From NCBI RefSeq assembly GCF_001427105.1, contig NZ_LMGI01000004.1:186001-250000 (forward strand): a stretch of DNA of 64,000 nucleotides, in the 5' to 3' direction. Shown here piece by piece: positions 1 through 8,671 of the stretch; the first letter of the stretch is position 1; each line of letters begins with the position of its first letter. A program made the position numbers and the translations under genes. This DNA comes from Sphingopyxis sp. Root154 (lineage in GTDB: Bacteria > Pseudomonadota > Alphaproteobacteria > Sphingomonadales > Sphingomonadaceae). A model generated the notes under the pieces. It was not told the DNA's origin, did not search any database, and was given only the letters and a program-made list of their open reading frames with translations.

Positions 1-264
1 GAGCTGGTCGACATGGCACGCGAGAAGATCGTCGTGGTCACGCTCGACGCCGATATTACCGACCTGCCGACGCACCCTGCGTTCGAGAAGGTCGAGCGCG
101 AGGGCGAGCGCGGGCTGGCGATCAGTTACAACAAGGACCGCATGAACGCGGGCGAGGTGCTCGCCGCGGTCAATGCGATGGGGCATGGCATCGTCGATGT
201 CTCAACGCGCGAGGCCGATCTGGAAGATGTGTTCCTGAATCTGACGCGGGCGGCGAATGGCTAG
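1..264 (+). CDS. ABC transporter ATP-binding protein, C-terminal fragment
   Basis: The window opens inside this gene. The reading frame is open from base 1 and stops at TAG 262-264. What remains is about 87 residues of the segment that follows the nucleotide-binding core in ABC-2 type export ATPases (the DUF4162-like tail); the ending LEDVFLNLT is typical of that family. The Walker A, signature and Walker B motifs lie outside the window. The permease would be expected upstream too, because the next gene downstream is the unrelated nadB. The substrate cannot be inferred. Confidence 0.75.
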   Translation, partial: ELVDMAREKIVVVTLDADITDLPTHPAFEKVEREGERGLAISYNKDRMNAGEVLAAVNAMGHGIVDVSTREADLEDVFLNLTRAANG

Positions 265-265
265 C

Positions 266-363
266 TTCAATTTCCGTTCGCATCGAGCGAAGTGGAGATG
301 CCCATCGGCATGGCTCAAGGGCGCGGGGTGTCTCCACTTCGCTCGACACGAACGGAAATTGAA
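266..363. repeat. Double-hairpin palindromic (REP-like) element abutting nadB
   Basis: The outer arms TTCAATTTCCGTTCG (266-280) and CGAACGGAAATTGAA (349-363) are perfect inverted repeats of 15 bp. Each inner half can also fold alone: CATC 281-284 with GATG 297-300, and GTGTC 328-332 with GACAC 345-349. The two inner stems differ in sequence but both keep pairing, as selection on structure would predict. The GAGCGAAGTGGAG core resembles a palindrome I remember as frequent in sphingomonad genomes (recall, not a search). The right arm contains the only purine-rich stretch before nadB (GGAAA 354-358) and ends at the A of its start codon, so the outer stem would cover the translation start. Confidence 0.75.
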
Positions 364-1946
364 TGGCTGAAAATCTCCACGACGTCATCATCGTCGGCTC
401 GGGCGCTGCGGGCCTCACCGCCGCGATCGCGCTCGCCGATCATTGTCGCGTGCTCGTACTCGCGAAAGGCGAGCTGACCGGCGGGTCGACCGCGTGGGCA
501 CAGGGCGGGATCGCGGCGGTGCTCGACGCGGGCGATACGTTCGAGAATCATATCGAGGATACGATGGTCGCGGGCGCGGGGCTAAACCGGCGCGAGACGG
601 TCGAGTTCGTTGTCGAGAACGCGCCGCACGCGATCGAGCGGCTCGTCGAGATGGGCGTGCCGTTCAACAAGGACGCCGAGGCGCTGCATCTGACGCGCGA
701 GGGCGGGCATTCGCATCGCCGCATCGTCCATGTCGACGATGCGACCGGCTGGGCGGTGCAGGCGGCGCTGCTCAAGACCGCCGAGGCGCATCCGAATATC
801 ACATTATTGCCGGGGCAGGCGTGCATCGACCTGACCACCGGCCGCCACGAGGCGCGCTATTCGGGCTCGGGCCGCGTCTGGGGCGTCTACGCGCTCGATG
901 AAAAGACCGGCAAGGTCCATGCGCATGTCGGGCGCGCAACGATCCTTGCGAGCGGCGGTGCGGGGCGTGTGTACCAGTTCTCAACGGCGCCGCGCGGCGC
1001 GACGGGCGACGGGATCGCGATGGCGTGGCGCGCGGGCGCGCGGGTCTCGAACATGGAAATGATGCAGTTCCACCCGACCTGTCTCTATAATCTCGACGTC
1101 AAGAATTTCCTGATCACCGAGGCGGTGCGCGGCGAGGGCGGGATCCTGAAGCATCCCGTGACCGGGCACCGCTATATGCCTGATTATGACGCGCGCGCCG
1201 AACTGGCCCCGCGCGATGTCGTCGCGCGCGCGAACGACGACCAGATCAAGCGGTCGGGACTCGATTATGTCCACCTCGACATCAGCCATCAGGACCCCGA
1301 TTTCGTCGCCGGGCATTTCCCGAACATCTATGAAAAGCTGCTGACGCTCGGCATTGACATGACGAAGCAGCCGATCCCGGTTGTGCCCGCGCAGCATTAT
1401 ACGTGCGGCGGGGTGCTGATCGACCTCGACGGGCGCACCGACCTGCCGGGGCTTTATGCGGCGGGCGAATGCACCGAGAGCGGGCTGCACGGCGCGAACC
1501 GTCTGGCGTCGAACTCGCTGCTCGAATGTTTCGTGTTCGGCGAGGCGGCGGCGAAGCATATCATCGAGAGCTGGGGCCAGCTCGACGCGCCGCCCGCGAT
1601 CCGGCCGTGGGACGCCAGCCGCGTCACCGATTCGGACGAAGAGGTCGTCATCAAGCAGAACTGGACCGAGATCCGCCGCTTCATGTGGAATTATGTCGGC
1701 ATCGTGCGCACGACCAAAAGGCTGGAGCGCGCGCGGCATCGCATCGATATGATGACGCACGAGGTCGAGGATTATTACGGCCATTTCCGCGTCACCACCG
1801 ACCTGATCGAGCTCAGAAACCTGCTGCAATGCGCCGAGCTGATCGTGCGCAGCGCGCTCCACCGCAGGGAAAGCCGTGGGCTGCATTACACGCTCGATTA
1901 TCCGGACCTGCTGCCCGAAGCGGTCGATACGGTGCTGGTGCCGTGA
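363..1946 (+). CDS. nadB: L-aspartate oxidase
   Basis: A flavoenzyme of 527 residues that oxidises L-aspartate to iminoaspartate, the first step of de novo NAD synthesis; it is cytosolic and normally hands product to quinolinate synthase NadA. The N-terminal FAD dinucleotide motif GSGAAG is at residues 12-17, and the GGSTAWAQGG block of the succinate dehydrogenase/fumarate reductase flavoprotein family follows near residue 40. HLTREGGHSH near 115 and the C-terminal helical domain complete the fold, and the length is normal for NadB. No nadA or nadC is visible in the window. The start ATG at 363 adjoins the hairpin repeat, which could limit ribosome access. The next gene begins 3 bases after the stop, so the two are probably cotranscribed. 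Confidence 0.95.
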   Translation: MAENLHDVIIVGSGAAGLTAAIALADHCRVLVLAKGELTGGSTAWAQGGIAAVLDAGDTFENHIEDTMVAGAGLNRRETVEFVVENAPHAIERLVEMGVPFNKDAEALHLTREGGHSHRRIVHVDDATGWAVQAALLKTAEAHPNITLLPGQACIDLTTGRHEARYSGSGRVWGVYALDEKTGKVHAHVGRATILASGGAGRVYQFSTAPRGATGDGIAMAWRAGARVSNMEMMQFHPTCLYNLDVKNFLITEAVRGEGGILKHPVTGHRYMPDYDARAELAPRDVVARANDDQIKRSGLDYVHLDISHQDPDFVAGHFPNIYEKLLTLGIDMTKQPIPVVPAQHYTCGGVLIDLDGRTDLPGLYAAGECTESGLHGANRLASNSLLECFVFGEAAAKHIIESWGQLDAPPAIRPWDASRVTDSDEEVVIKQNWTEIRRFMWNYVGIVRTTKRLERARHRIDMMTHEVEDYYGHFRVTTDLIELRNLLQCAELIVRSALHRRESRGLHYTLDYPDLLPEAVDTVLVP

Positions 1947-1949
1947 TCG

Positions 1950-2729
1950 GTGGCTAAAGGGTCGCGGACGAAGCTTCCGCCGCCCTATTTACGGCGCGTG
2001 TGGATGCGCGAACCCGCCCGGGATGCGGACACGTCCGCCGTCGATCGGGATCAATATCCCTTCAATATCCCGCTGTTCGGTGATCCGGGGTTCGAAATCC
2101 GGTTCGAGAAACCCGTCACGATATTGGTCGGCGAAAACGGGTCGGGCAAATCGACCTTGCTCGAGGCGATAGCGGTGCTGGCCGGTTTCAGCGAGGGCGG
2201 GGGCGGCTACGGTCATATGGCGGTCGAGCGGTCGGACATCTCGGGCAGCGACGGCGGCCTATTGGTCGATGCCCTGCGCGCAGCGTGGCTGCCCAAGGTC
2301 GGCAGAGGCTTCTTTTTTCGCGCCGAAACCTTCTTCACGCTCGCACGCTACGTCGATCAGGCGGCTTTTGACTCGAACGCCGGGCGGCCCGATTATCTGT
2401 CCTGGTCGCACGGCGAAGGCTTCCTCCATTTTTTCGAGGAACGCGCCGATCAGCAGGGTATCTATATTTTCGACGAACCCGAATCGGCGCTCTCACCCTC
2501 GCGGCAATTCGAGTTCCTCAAGCTGCTTCGCCGTATCCAGCGCGCGAACAACAGCCAGGTCATCATGGCGACGCACTCGCCGATCCTGATGGCGCTGCCC
2601 GATGCGGATTTATGGCAGATCAGTCCGCTCGGGATCGAGCCGGTACAGCTCGAAGACACGGCGCATTACCGGCTCTATCGCGAATTCATGCTCTATCCGC
2701 ACGAAACGGTCGAGGCGATGATCGAATAG
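1950..2729 (+). CDS. AAA family ATPase (ABC/OLD-like)
   Basis: A predicted 259-residue soluble ATPase of the AAA_21/SMC-like type. Walker A is GENGSGKST at residues 61-69. A shortened ABC-signature-like SWSHGE lies at 152-157, Walker B IYIFDEPES at 171-179, and a switch histidine in ATHSPIL near 208. No transmembrane or DNA-binding domain is visible, so this is a compact ATPase of the kind often annotated only as an ATP-binding protein. It starts with GTG 3 bases after nadB. It ends 3 bases before the convergent GlsB-like gene. Partner and substrate are unknown; a link to NAD synthesis rests only on position. Confidence 0.85.
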   Translation: MAKGSRTKLPPPYLRRVWMREPARDADTSAVDRDQYPFNIPLFGDPGFEIRFEKPVTILVGENGSGKSTLLEAIAVLAGFSEGGGGYGHMAVERSDISGSDGGLLVDALRAAWLPKVGRGFFFRAETFFTLARYVDQAAFDSNAGRPDYLSWSHGEGFLHFFEERADQQGIYIFDEPESALSPSRQFEFLKLLRRIQRANNSQVIMATHSPILMALPDADLWQISPLGIEPVQLEDTAHYRLYREFMLYPHETVEAMIE

Positions 2730-2732
2730 GCG

Positions 2733-2978
2733 TCAGCCGCCGACGCCGAGCAGCCGTCCGACAAGGATCAGCACGACCGCGCCGATCACCGAGGCGAGGC
2801 AGCCCGCGCGGTGGAAGTCGCCGCGGCCGCGCGATGTCGCTAGCCCCGCAAGCAGCGAGCCGCCGATGCCGAGCAGGATCGTCGCGATCCATCCCATCTG
2901 GACCGCACCCGGATAAAAGAAGCGCGCGAGCGCGCCGATGATCAGGCCCGAGATGATCGCGCCAATGATGTTGATCAT
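2733..2978 (-). CDS. GlsB/YeaQ/YmgE family small membrane protein
   Basis: An 81-residue, very hydrophobic protein with about three membrane helices and glycine-rich turns (GAIISGLIIGALARFFYPG at the N terminus, ILLGIGGSLLAGL in the middle). This is the pattern of the transglycosylase-associated YeaQ/GlsB family, inner-membrane proteins linked in other bacteria to general stress; no catalytic function is established. The start ATG (2976-2978) overlaps the stop of the upstream M20 gene in an ATGA arrangement. It is the last gene of the minus-strand operon. Confidence 0.85.
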   Translation of the reverse strand: MINIIGAIISGLIIGALARFFYPGAVQMGWIATILLGIGGSLLAGLATSRGRGDFHRAGCLASVIGAVVLILVGRLLGVGG

Positions 2979-4174
2979 GCGTTGAATCCTTCGTTGAGGA
3001 AGCGTTCGGCGAGCGCGGCGTGCAATGCGGCGCCGCGCGCCATCACCTTTTCGTCGAGCACCATATGATTGCTGTGCAGGCCGCAGCAGGCACGCCAGTC
3101 GCTGCCTTCTTCGCTCGCGCCGAGCCAGAACATTGCGCCAGGGACTTTCTCGAGGACATAGGAGAAATCCTCGGCGCCCATCACGGGATTGTCCATCGTC
3201 AGCCATGCCGCCTCGCCAAAGGTGTCTTCGACGACCGACTTGCCGAAGGTTACGGCGCGGCTGTCGCAGATGGTGACGGGGAAGCCTTCTTCGATCGTCA
3301 CTTCGGCGGTGCAGCCATGCGCCTCGGCGATCGCGGGGGCGAGGCGCTTCAGCTCGCGCGCGACCATCGCGCGGCGTTCGGGCGAAAGGGTGCGGATCGT
3401 GCCGACCATCTCGGCGGTTTCGGGGATGATGTTGTTCGTCGTGCCCGCGGCGATCTTTGCGATGGTGACCACGGCGGGGTCGAAAACCGAGATGCGGCGC
3501 GTGACCATCGTCTGGATCGCGGTGACGATCGAACAGGCGACAGGGATCGGGTCGATGCTGTCGTGCGGCATCGAGGCATGGCCGCCCGCGCCCTTGATGA
3601 TGATCGAAAGGACATCGGACGAGGCGAGCAGCGGCCCCGCGCGCCCCGCGAAAATGCCGTGCGGCGCGTTCGGCATGATGTGAAGCGCAAAGGCGGCATC
3701 GGGCAGCGGGTCGATGATCCCGTCCTCGAGCATGAAGCGCGCGCCATGATGGCCCTCCTCGCCCGGCTGGAACATGAACATCACGGTGCCGGGCAGGCGG
3801 TCGCGCGCCGCGCACAGCAACTTCGCCGCGCCGACGAGCATCGCGACATGCGTGTCGTGCCCGCACGCATGCATCGCGCCGGCGATCTCGGAGGTGAAAT
3901 CGAGGCCGGTGTCTTCGAGCAGGGGCAGCGCATCCATGTCGCCGCGCAGCAGCACGGTGCGCCCGTTCGCGGGGCCGCGCAAGATCGCGATCAGCCCGGT
4001 GGTCGACGGCCCCTCGCGAACCTCGAGCGGGAGGCCTGCGAGCGCGTCCTTGATCTTCGCGAGCGTCTTGGGGTTTTGCAGCCCGAGTTCGGGCTCGCGA
4101 TGGATCGCGCGGCGCAGGTCGACGAGATCGCCCAAGAGAGTTTCGGCCTCGGCGGGCCACTCTTTAGTCGTCAT
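2975..4174 (-). CDS. M20 family metallo-amidohydrolase (hippurate hydrolase-like)
   Basis: A 399-residue zinc-dependent amidohydrolase of the HipO/amidohydrolase branch of M20 peptidases, expected to cleave N-acyl amino acids or related amides in the cytoplasm. Visible motifs are HREPELG near 25, LRGDMDALP near 77, the metal-binding MHACGHDTH near 102, the catalytic glutamates in PGEEGHHGARF near 135, the dimerisation-domain stretch GAGGHASMPH near 186 and GAEDFSYVLE near 345. Length is normal. The gene overlaps the end of the TPR gene by 11 bases and the start of the GlsB-like gene by 4. The acyl-CoA dehydrogenase in the same operon hints at catabolism of acylated substrates, but that is inference. 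Confidence 0.92.
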   Translation of the reverse strand: MTTKEWPAEAETLLGDLVDLRRAIHREPELGLQNPKTLAKIKDALAGLPLEVREGPSTTGLIAILRGPANGRTVLLRGDMDALPLLEDTGLDFTSEIAGAMHACGHDTHVAMLVGAAKLLCAARDRLPGTVMFMFQPGEEGHHGARFMLEDGIIDPLPDAAFALHIMPNAPHGIFAGRAGPLLASSDVLSIIIKGAGGHASMPHDSIDPIPVACSIVTAIQTMVTRRISVFDPAVVTIAKIAAGTTNNIIPETAEMVGTIRTLSPERRAMVARELKRLAPAIAEAHGCTAEVTIEEGFPVTICDSRAVTFGKSVVEDTFGEAAWLTMDNPVMGAEDFSYVLEKVPGAMFWLGASEEGSDWRACCGLHSNHMVLDEKVMARGAALHAALAERFLNEGFNA

Positions 4175-5756
4175 TCAGTCCCCCCTTTTTGTCAGCCACA
4201 TTACAGCCGACATCGATCAGAGCGTGTTGAAATACGGCACTATCTCGGACGCGGTCAAAATCGCGGTCGGCCAGGATCTGGCTACATTTCGGAAAACTAG
4301 TGTCTTTGTCTTTCGCATCTCGAAGCATTTTCGCGGCCGTTTCTGCGTCGCCGCGCACCCCTGCAATGCAGGCAAGATTGTAGCTCGCACAGCCAGGACG
4401 CAAGCCATTGGCTTTGTTTAACGCCTCCTCCGCCCTTGCAAGAAGTCGCTCCCTTTCTTCCTCCGTTTTGCGATTTCCGAATGCGATCAACGAGCAACCC
4501 AGATTATTGTATGCTTCATACATGTTTGCATCACATGCGATCGCTTCCACGTATTTTTCTATCGCGATCGCCCAGAGACTGTCGGCTTCATCATAGTCTC
4601 TGATGGCAGCCTTAGCGGTTGCTCGCTCATGTAACACGTTGCCCCAATTGCTGTAAGCGACATGCGACTTGGGATTGATGGCGAGCGCGGCCGAGTACTT
4701 CTCTGTTGCGAGATTCCAAAAATTATCGGCATCAACCTGGCGGCCAGCAGATGAGCTGTCCTTGGCCATTTCGTTGTAAACAATTCCCCAATTACTGAAT
4801 GCGACGTCCATGTCAGGAGCAAGCGCTATGGCTTCAGCATGCTTCTCGCTTGCAAGCGTCCATAGCCTCTTCGCACCTTCTCTGTCTCCGGCAGATGCCT
4901 TTAGCTTGGCCTGCTCGTCCAAGGCATTGCCCCAGTTTGAAAGCGCTTTGGCGTGATCTGCTGGTTTGTCTTCTGGGCAACTTTCAATGTAGTCGGCATA
5001 GGCGTTCGAGGCTAAGTCAAATTTGTCCAATTTCGAGAGACCATAGGCAACAGCGAAAAGCGCATAAGCTCTATCTTCAGGATCCTCCGAATGAGCTTCA
5101 GCCATTTTTCGTGCAAGATCTATGTAGTGCTCCCAATTTCCTTCAGCTTCTGCACGTAAAATCATCAGCCTATACTCTAAAGGGGACCATTCATGTTTCG
5201 GATGTGCCTCTATATTGTTAGTGGCCCGTCTCAACTCGGCATCAACGGTAGCCGAGGAAAGCGTTTCCCCCTCACCCGGTAGCGCATTGGCGCGGGCCGC
5301 CAACGCATCGGATATGTCAACGATGCCTTTGTGCCGGTTGCTTGCATCGAGAGCTAAGTGATCGATCTTTTCCTTTGCTTCCCGCGCCTGTTTTGCAATC
5401 TTGGCGAGTTCATCTCGCATATCCTGAACTTCGGATCGAGCCGCGTTGGCAGCGCTACGCCAGGTGAAAAATCCGGCAGTTGCGAAGATTATCGTAATCA
5501 GGATTCCGTACAGGGCGATCCAATTTTCTAGTCGGCTATTGGCAGCAGAAATAAGTTCAGCTTTGGCTTCTGCTATGCTGGCATTGTGTTGAGCTTCCCG
5601 GCGCGCCTCGGTCTCTGCCGCGAGCGAGTTTTCTAGGGCGGCTGTGTCGACTACGGGTCGAACTGCCGCAGTCCCTTTAACTTTGGCTGGTGCGGCGCCG
5701 GCGTGAGTGAAACTAAGCGCAAACGCCAACAGCAGTATTGTGATTCTTAGTGTCAC
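4164..5756 (-). CDS. TPR-repeat protein with signal sequence, coiled coil and membrane anchor
   Basis: A 530-residue protein of unknown specific role. Residues 1-22 look like a signal peptide. An alanine/glutamate-rich helix follows, then one strong membrane helix near 60-80 (ALYGILITIIFATAGFF), a coiled coil to about 130, and several TPR-like units (recurring NWGN, Y-A-A and EKYxEAI patterns) to the C terminus. TPR arrays are protein-binding scaffolds. It begins with GTG and overlaps the acyl-CoA dehydrogenase stop (5753-5756) and the start of the M20 gene. Base composition is visibly richer in A+T than its neighbours, with codons such as TTA, AGA and ATA that are rare elsewhere here, which suggests later acquisition. 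Confidence 0.8.
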   Translation of the reverse strand: MTLRITILLLAFALSFTHAGAAPAKVKGTAAVRPVVDTAALENSLAAETEARREAQHNASIAEAKAELISAANSRLENWIALYGILITIIFATAGFFTWRSAANAARSEVQDMRDELAKIAKQAREAKEKIDHLALDASNRHKGIVDISDALAARANALPGEGETLSSATVDAELRRATNNIEAHPKHEWSPLEYRLMILRAEAEGNWEHYIDLARKMAEAHSEDPEDRAYALFAVAYGLSKLDKFDLASNAYADYIESCPEDKPADHAKALSNWGNALDEQAKLKASAGDREGAKRLWTLASEKHAEAIALAPDMDVAFSNWGIVYNEMAKDSSSAGRQVDADNFWNLATEKYSAALAINPKSHVAYSNWGNVLHERATAKAAIRDYDEADSLWAIAIEKYVEAIACDANMYEAYNNLGCSLIAFGNRKTEEERERLLARAEEALNKANGLRPGCASYNLACIAGVRGDAETAAKMLRDAKDKDTSFPKCSQILADRDFDRVRDSAVFQHALIDVGCNVADKKGGLNDD

Positions 5757-6931
5757 TTGTCACGCCCCCCGAACAGCTGCCGCCCCGCCAGATCCAGCAT
5801 GATCTCCTCGCTGCCGCCGCCGATCGCGTTGACGCGGACTTCACGGTAGATACGTTCGACCTTGCTGCCGGTGATATAGGACGCGCCGCCGAGGACCTGT
5901 GCGGCCTCGCGCGCGACGCTTTCGAGCATGCGCGTCGCCTGTACCTTGAGCATCGCGAAGTCGGCGGGGCGGTCCTTGCCCTCTTTGACCTGCCAGGCGC
6001 AGAGGTCGACCCATGCCTGCGTCGCCTCGATCTGGCGTTCCATGTCGGCGAGCTTGATGCGGATCGACTGGTGGCCGACGAGCGGTTTGCCGAAGGTCTC
6101 GCGGTTCTGCGCCCATTCGGCTGCCTCGGCCATCGCGACGCGGGCATAGGCGCAGCAGCCCATCGCCATGCCGAGCCGCTCGCTGTTGAAATTGCGCATG
6201 ATGCCGATGAAGCCGGCGTTCTCCTGGCCGATCAGGTTTTCGGCAGGGACGCGGACGCCGTCGAAGTGGATCGCGGCGGTGTCGCTGCAGCGCCAGCCCA
6301 TCTTGTCGAGCCGCGTGCGCTCGACACCGGGGCTATCCATGTCGATGAGAAGCAGCGAAATGCCCGCGGCGCCGGGACCGCCGGTGCGCACGGCGCAGGT
6401 CAGCCAGTCGGCGCGCATACCGCTGGTGATGAACATCTTGCCACCGTTGAGGATGTAGTGGTCGCCGTCCTTGATCGCGGTTGTCTTGAGGTTCGCAACG
6501 TCGCTGCCGCCGCCCGCCTCGGTGATGCCGAGCGCAATGATCTTGTCTCCCGTGAGCACGGGCGGTGCGACGCGCAGTTTCAGCTCTTCGGAGCCCAATG
6601 CCAGGATCGGGGGAAGGCCGATGCCGTGCGTCATCAGCGATGCACCGAGACCGCCGGCGCCAACCGCGGCGAGTTCCTCGGTGAGGACGAGGCCGTGGAA
6701 ATTGTCGAAGCCCTCGCTGTGCCCGCCATATTGCTCGGAATAGCGCAGCCCGAGGATTCCTGCCTCCGCAGCCTTTTTGTGCAGCTCGCGCGGCAGCTCG
6801 CCTTCGGCTTCCCAGCGGTCGATATGCGGGGCGATCTCGCGGGTGACGAAGCGCCGGACGCTCTGCGCCAGCGCTTCGTGGGTTTCGTCATAATAGGGCG
6901 ATCTTGCGCGCCAGTCGTCGAAGGCTGTCAT
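5753..6931 (-). CDS. Acyl-CoA dehydrogenase
   Basis: A 392-residue FAD enzyme that introduces the alpha,beta double bond into an acyl-CoA. Family signature 1 is seen as ALGITEAGGGSDVANLKT in the middle domain, followed by LNGGKMFITSG. Signature 2 is near the C terminus (VERIYREVRVNAIGGGSEEI). I chose the ATG at 6929-6931 (MTAFDDWRARSPYYDE) because the longer frame upstream is low-complexity and runs into the promoter region shared with the divergent dipeptidase gene. It is the first gene of the four-gene overlapping operon. Substrate chain length cannot be told from sequence. Confidence 0.92.
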   Translation of the reverse strand: MTAFDDWRARSPYYDETHEALAQSVRRFVTREIAPHIDRWEAEGELPRELHKKAAEAGILGLRYSEQYGGHSEGFDNFHGLVLTEELAAVGAGGLGASLMTHGIGLPPILALGSEELKLRVAPPVLTGDKIIALGITEAGGGSDVANLKTTAIKDGDHYILNGGKMFITSGMRADWLTCAVRTGGPGAAGISLLLIDMDSPGVERTRLDKMGWRCSDTAAIHFDGVRVPAENLIGQENAGFIGIMRNFNSERLGMAMGCCAYARVAMAEAAEWAQNRETFGKPLVGHQSIRIKLADMERQIEATQAWVDLCAWQVKEGKDRPADFAMLKVQATRMLESVAREAAQVLGGASYITGSKVERIYREVRVNAIGGGSEEIMLDLAGRQLFGGRDK

Positions 6932-7009
6932 GGGGTGATGCTGCGCGGCGTTGACGCACACGTCAAGTCGGGCTTGCGCTGCGCCAACAAGCACTTAAGG
7001 TCGCGCGCC

Positions 7010-8266
7010 ATGAACAAGCACACCCTGCTCGCCGGTCTCGCCGCATTCGCCCTGATCTCCACTCCCGCCATGGCGCAAAAGTCGCCCGAGGCGACCGCCG
7101 AAGCCGCGCTGAAGAAGGCGCCGGTATTCGACGGGCACAATGACGTGCCGTGGGAATTGCGTGGGCAGGTCGGCAATATGATCAACGACTTCGACTTTCG
7201 CGATACCACCAAGCCTAAGCCCGACGGAACGGTAATGCACACCGACATCCAGCGCCTGCGCAAGGGGCATGTCGGCGCGCAATTCTGGTCGGTCTATGTC
7301 CCGTCGAACACGAATGAGCAGCAGGCGGTCCAGCAAACGATCGAGCAGATCGACGTCGCGAAGCGGCTGATCGCACGCTATCCGAACGACCTTGGCTTTG
7401 CGTCGACCTCTACCGAACTCGAACAGCAGATGAAGGCGGGCAAGGTCGCCGGGATGCTCGGGATGGAGGGCGGCCAGTCGATCGGCTCGTCGCTCGCCGT
7501 GCTGCGTCAGCTTTATGGCATGGGCGCGCGCTACATGACGCTGACCCACGGCAAGACCACGCCCTGGGCCGACAGCGCGACCGATGCTCCGCAGCATGAC
7601 GGGCTCACCGATTTCGGCAAACAAGTGGTTCGCGAAATGAACCGGATCGGCATGATCGTCGACCTGAGCCATGTCAGCGAAGCGACGATGAAGGATGCGC
7701 TCGAGGTCTCGCATGCGCCGGTCATGTTCAGCCATTCTGGCGTGCGCGGCGTCAACGACCATCCGCGCAACGTGCCCGACAGCGTGTTGCCCGCGGTGAA
7801 GGCCAACGGCGGCGTCGTGATGGTCGTGCTTTATGCCGCCTTCCTCGACCCCAAGCTGCGCGCGCATGGTCTGTCGCGGACGGCGGCGAAGGCGCGGCTC
7901 GACGCGCTGTACGTCGGCAATCCCGATGCCGTCGCCCCGGCGCTGAAAGCGTGGGATGCGGCGAACCCGGCACCGCAGACGCCGATCGGAATCGCGGCGG
8001 ACCATATTGACCATATCAAGAAGACGATCGGCGTCGATCATATCGGGATCGGCGGCGATTATGACGGGATGGATGCGACCCCGGTCGGTCTGGAGGACGT
8101 CACCGGCTATCCGCGCCTGTTCGCCGAACTCGCGCGGCGCGGCTATACTCAGGCCGAGCTCGAGAAGATTTCGAGCGGCAACATGCTGCGCGTGCTGAAG
8201 GCGGTCGAGGCCTATGCCGCGAGCCAGAAGGGCCAGCCGCCGATCGAAACCCCGGTCGCGAAATAA
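7010..8266 (+). CDS. Membrane dipeptidase family (M19) secreted dipeptidase
   Basis: A 418-residue zinc dipeptidase related to renal dipeptidase, exported by an N-terminal signal peptide (cleavage likely after TPAMA, residue 23). Metal ligands typical of M19 are visible: the HND of FDGHNDVPW near 45, EGGQS near 150, and histidines in DLSHVSE near 227 and SHSGVRGVNDHPRN near 247. GIGGDYDG near 348 also matches. It should hydrolyse dipeptides in the periplasm. The long open frame that extends upstream is a shadow of the acyl-CoA dehydrogenase; the ATG at 7010 gives a proper signal peptide. It is transcribed away from the acyl-CoA dehydrogenase across a 78-base gap. Confidence 0.93.
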   Translation: MNKHTLLAGLAAFALISTPAMAQKSPEATAEAALKKAPVFDGHNDVPWELRGQVGNMINDFDFRDTTKPKPDGTVMHTDIQRLRKGHVGAQFWSVYVPSNTNEQQAVQQTIEQIDVAKRLIARYPNDLGFASTSTELEQQMKAGKVAGMLGMEGGQSIGSSLAVLRQLYGMGARYMTLTHGKTTPWADSATDAPQHDGLTDFGKQVVREMNRIGMIVDLSHVSEATMKDALEVSHAPVMFSHSGVRGVNDHPRNVPDSVLPAVKANGGVVMVVLYAAFLDPKLRAHGLSRTAAKARLDALYVGNPDAVAPALKAWDAANPAPQTPIGIAADHIDHIKKTIGVDHIGIGGDYDGMDATPVGLEDVTGYPRLFAELARRGYTQAELEKISSGNMLRVLKAVEAYAASQKGQPPIETPVAK

Positions 8267-8269
8267 GGG

Positions 8270-8671
8270 CTAGGGGCGGCGGCGAAACGGCCAGTCGGTC
8301 GCGCCGCCCGTCCATAGCGCCCACCAGATGATCAGCGGCTGCGCGGCGAGGCGCGGGCCGTGATACCACCAGCTCAGCGTCTCGCCACCGATCGCAACAT
8401 TGGCGAGCGCGTGGTGGAAATTGGCGGGCCAGACGCACAGCGCATAGAGCGCGAGGCCCCAGCCGGCCGCCTTTCGCGTCGGGGGGATCAACAGCCCGAT
8501 CGCCCCCGCGATCTCGGCAATGCCGGTCGCAGCGACGACCAGCTCGGGCTGCGGCACCCACGACGGGGTGATCGCGAGGAAGGGCGCGGGGGTCGTAAGG
8601 TGGCGATAGCCGGCGTAGCCATAGGCCAGCGCGAGCAGCCAGCGAAGCGTAGCACGGACGGGTGCGGTCAA
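8270..8671 (-). CDS. DoxX-like small membrane protein
   Basis: A 133-residue integral membrane protein with about four hydrophobic helices. The order of features (RWLLALAYGYAGYRHL, then an EIAGAIGLLIP helix, then LALYALCVWPANFHHAL) fits the DoxX/SURF4-like family. Family members have been linked to thiosulfate oxidation in archaea or to redox homeostasis in mycobacteria, but most are uncharacterised. Its ATG overlaps the stop of the ferredoxin reductase gene (ATGA, 8668-8671), so it is translated from the same message. A redox role with that flavoprotein is plausible but unproven. Confidence 0.8.
   Translation of the reverse strand: MTAPVRATLRWLLALAYGYAGYRHLTTPAPFLAITPSWVPQPELVVAATGIAEIAGAIGLLIPPTRKAAGWGLALYALCVWPANFHHALANVAIGGETLSWWYHGPRLAAQPLIIWWALWTGGATDWPFRRRP

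Noticed and set aside
5750..7009. A 420-codon upstream extension of the dipeptidase frame
   Set aside because: It is antisense to the acyl-CoA dehydrogenase; the ATG at 7010 begins a normal signal peptide.
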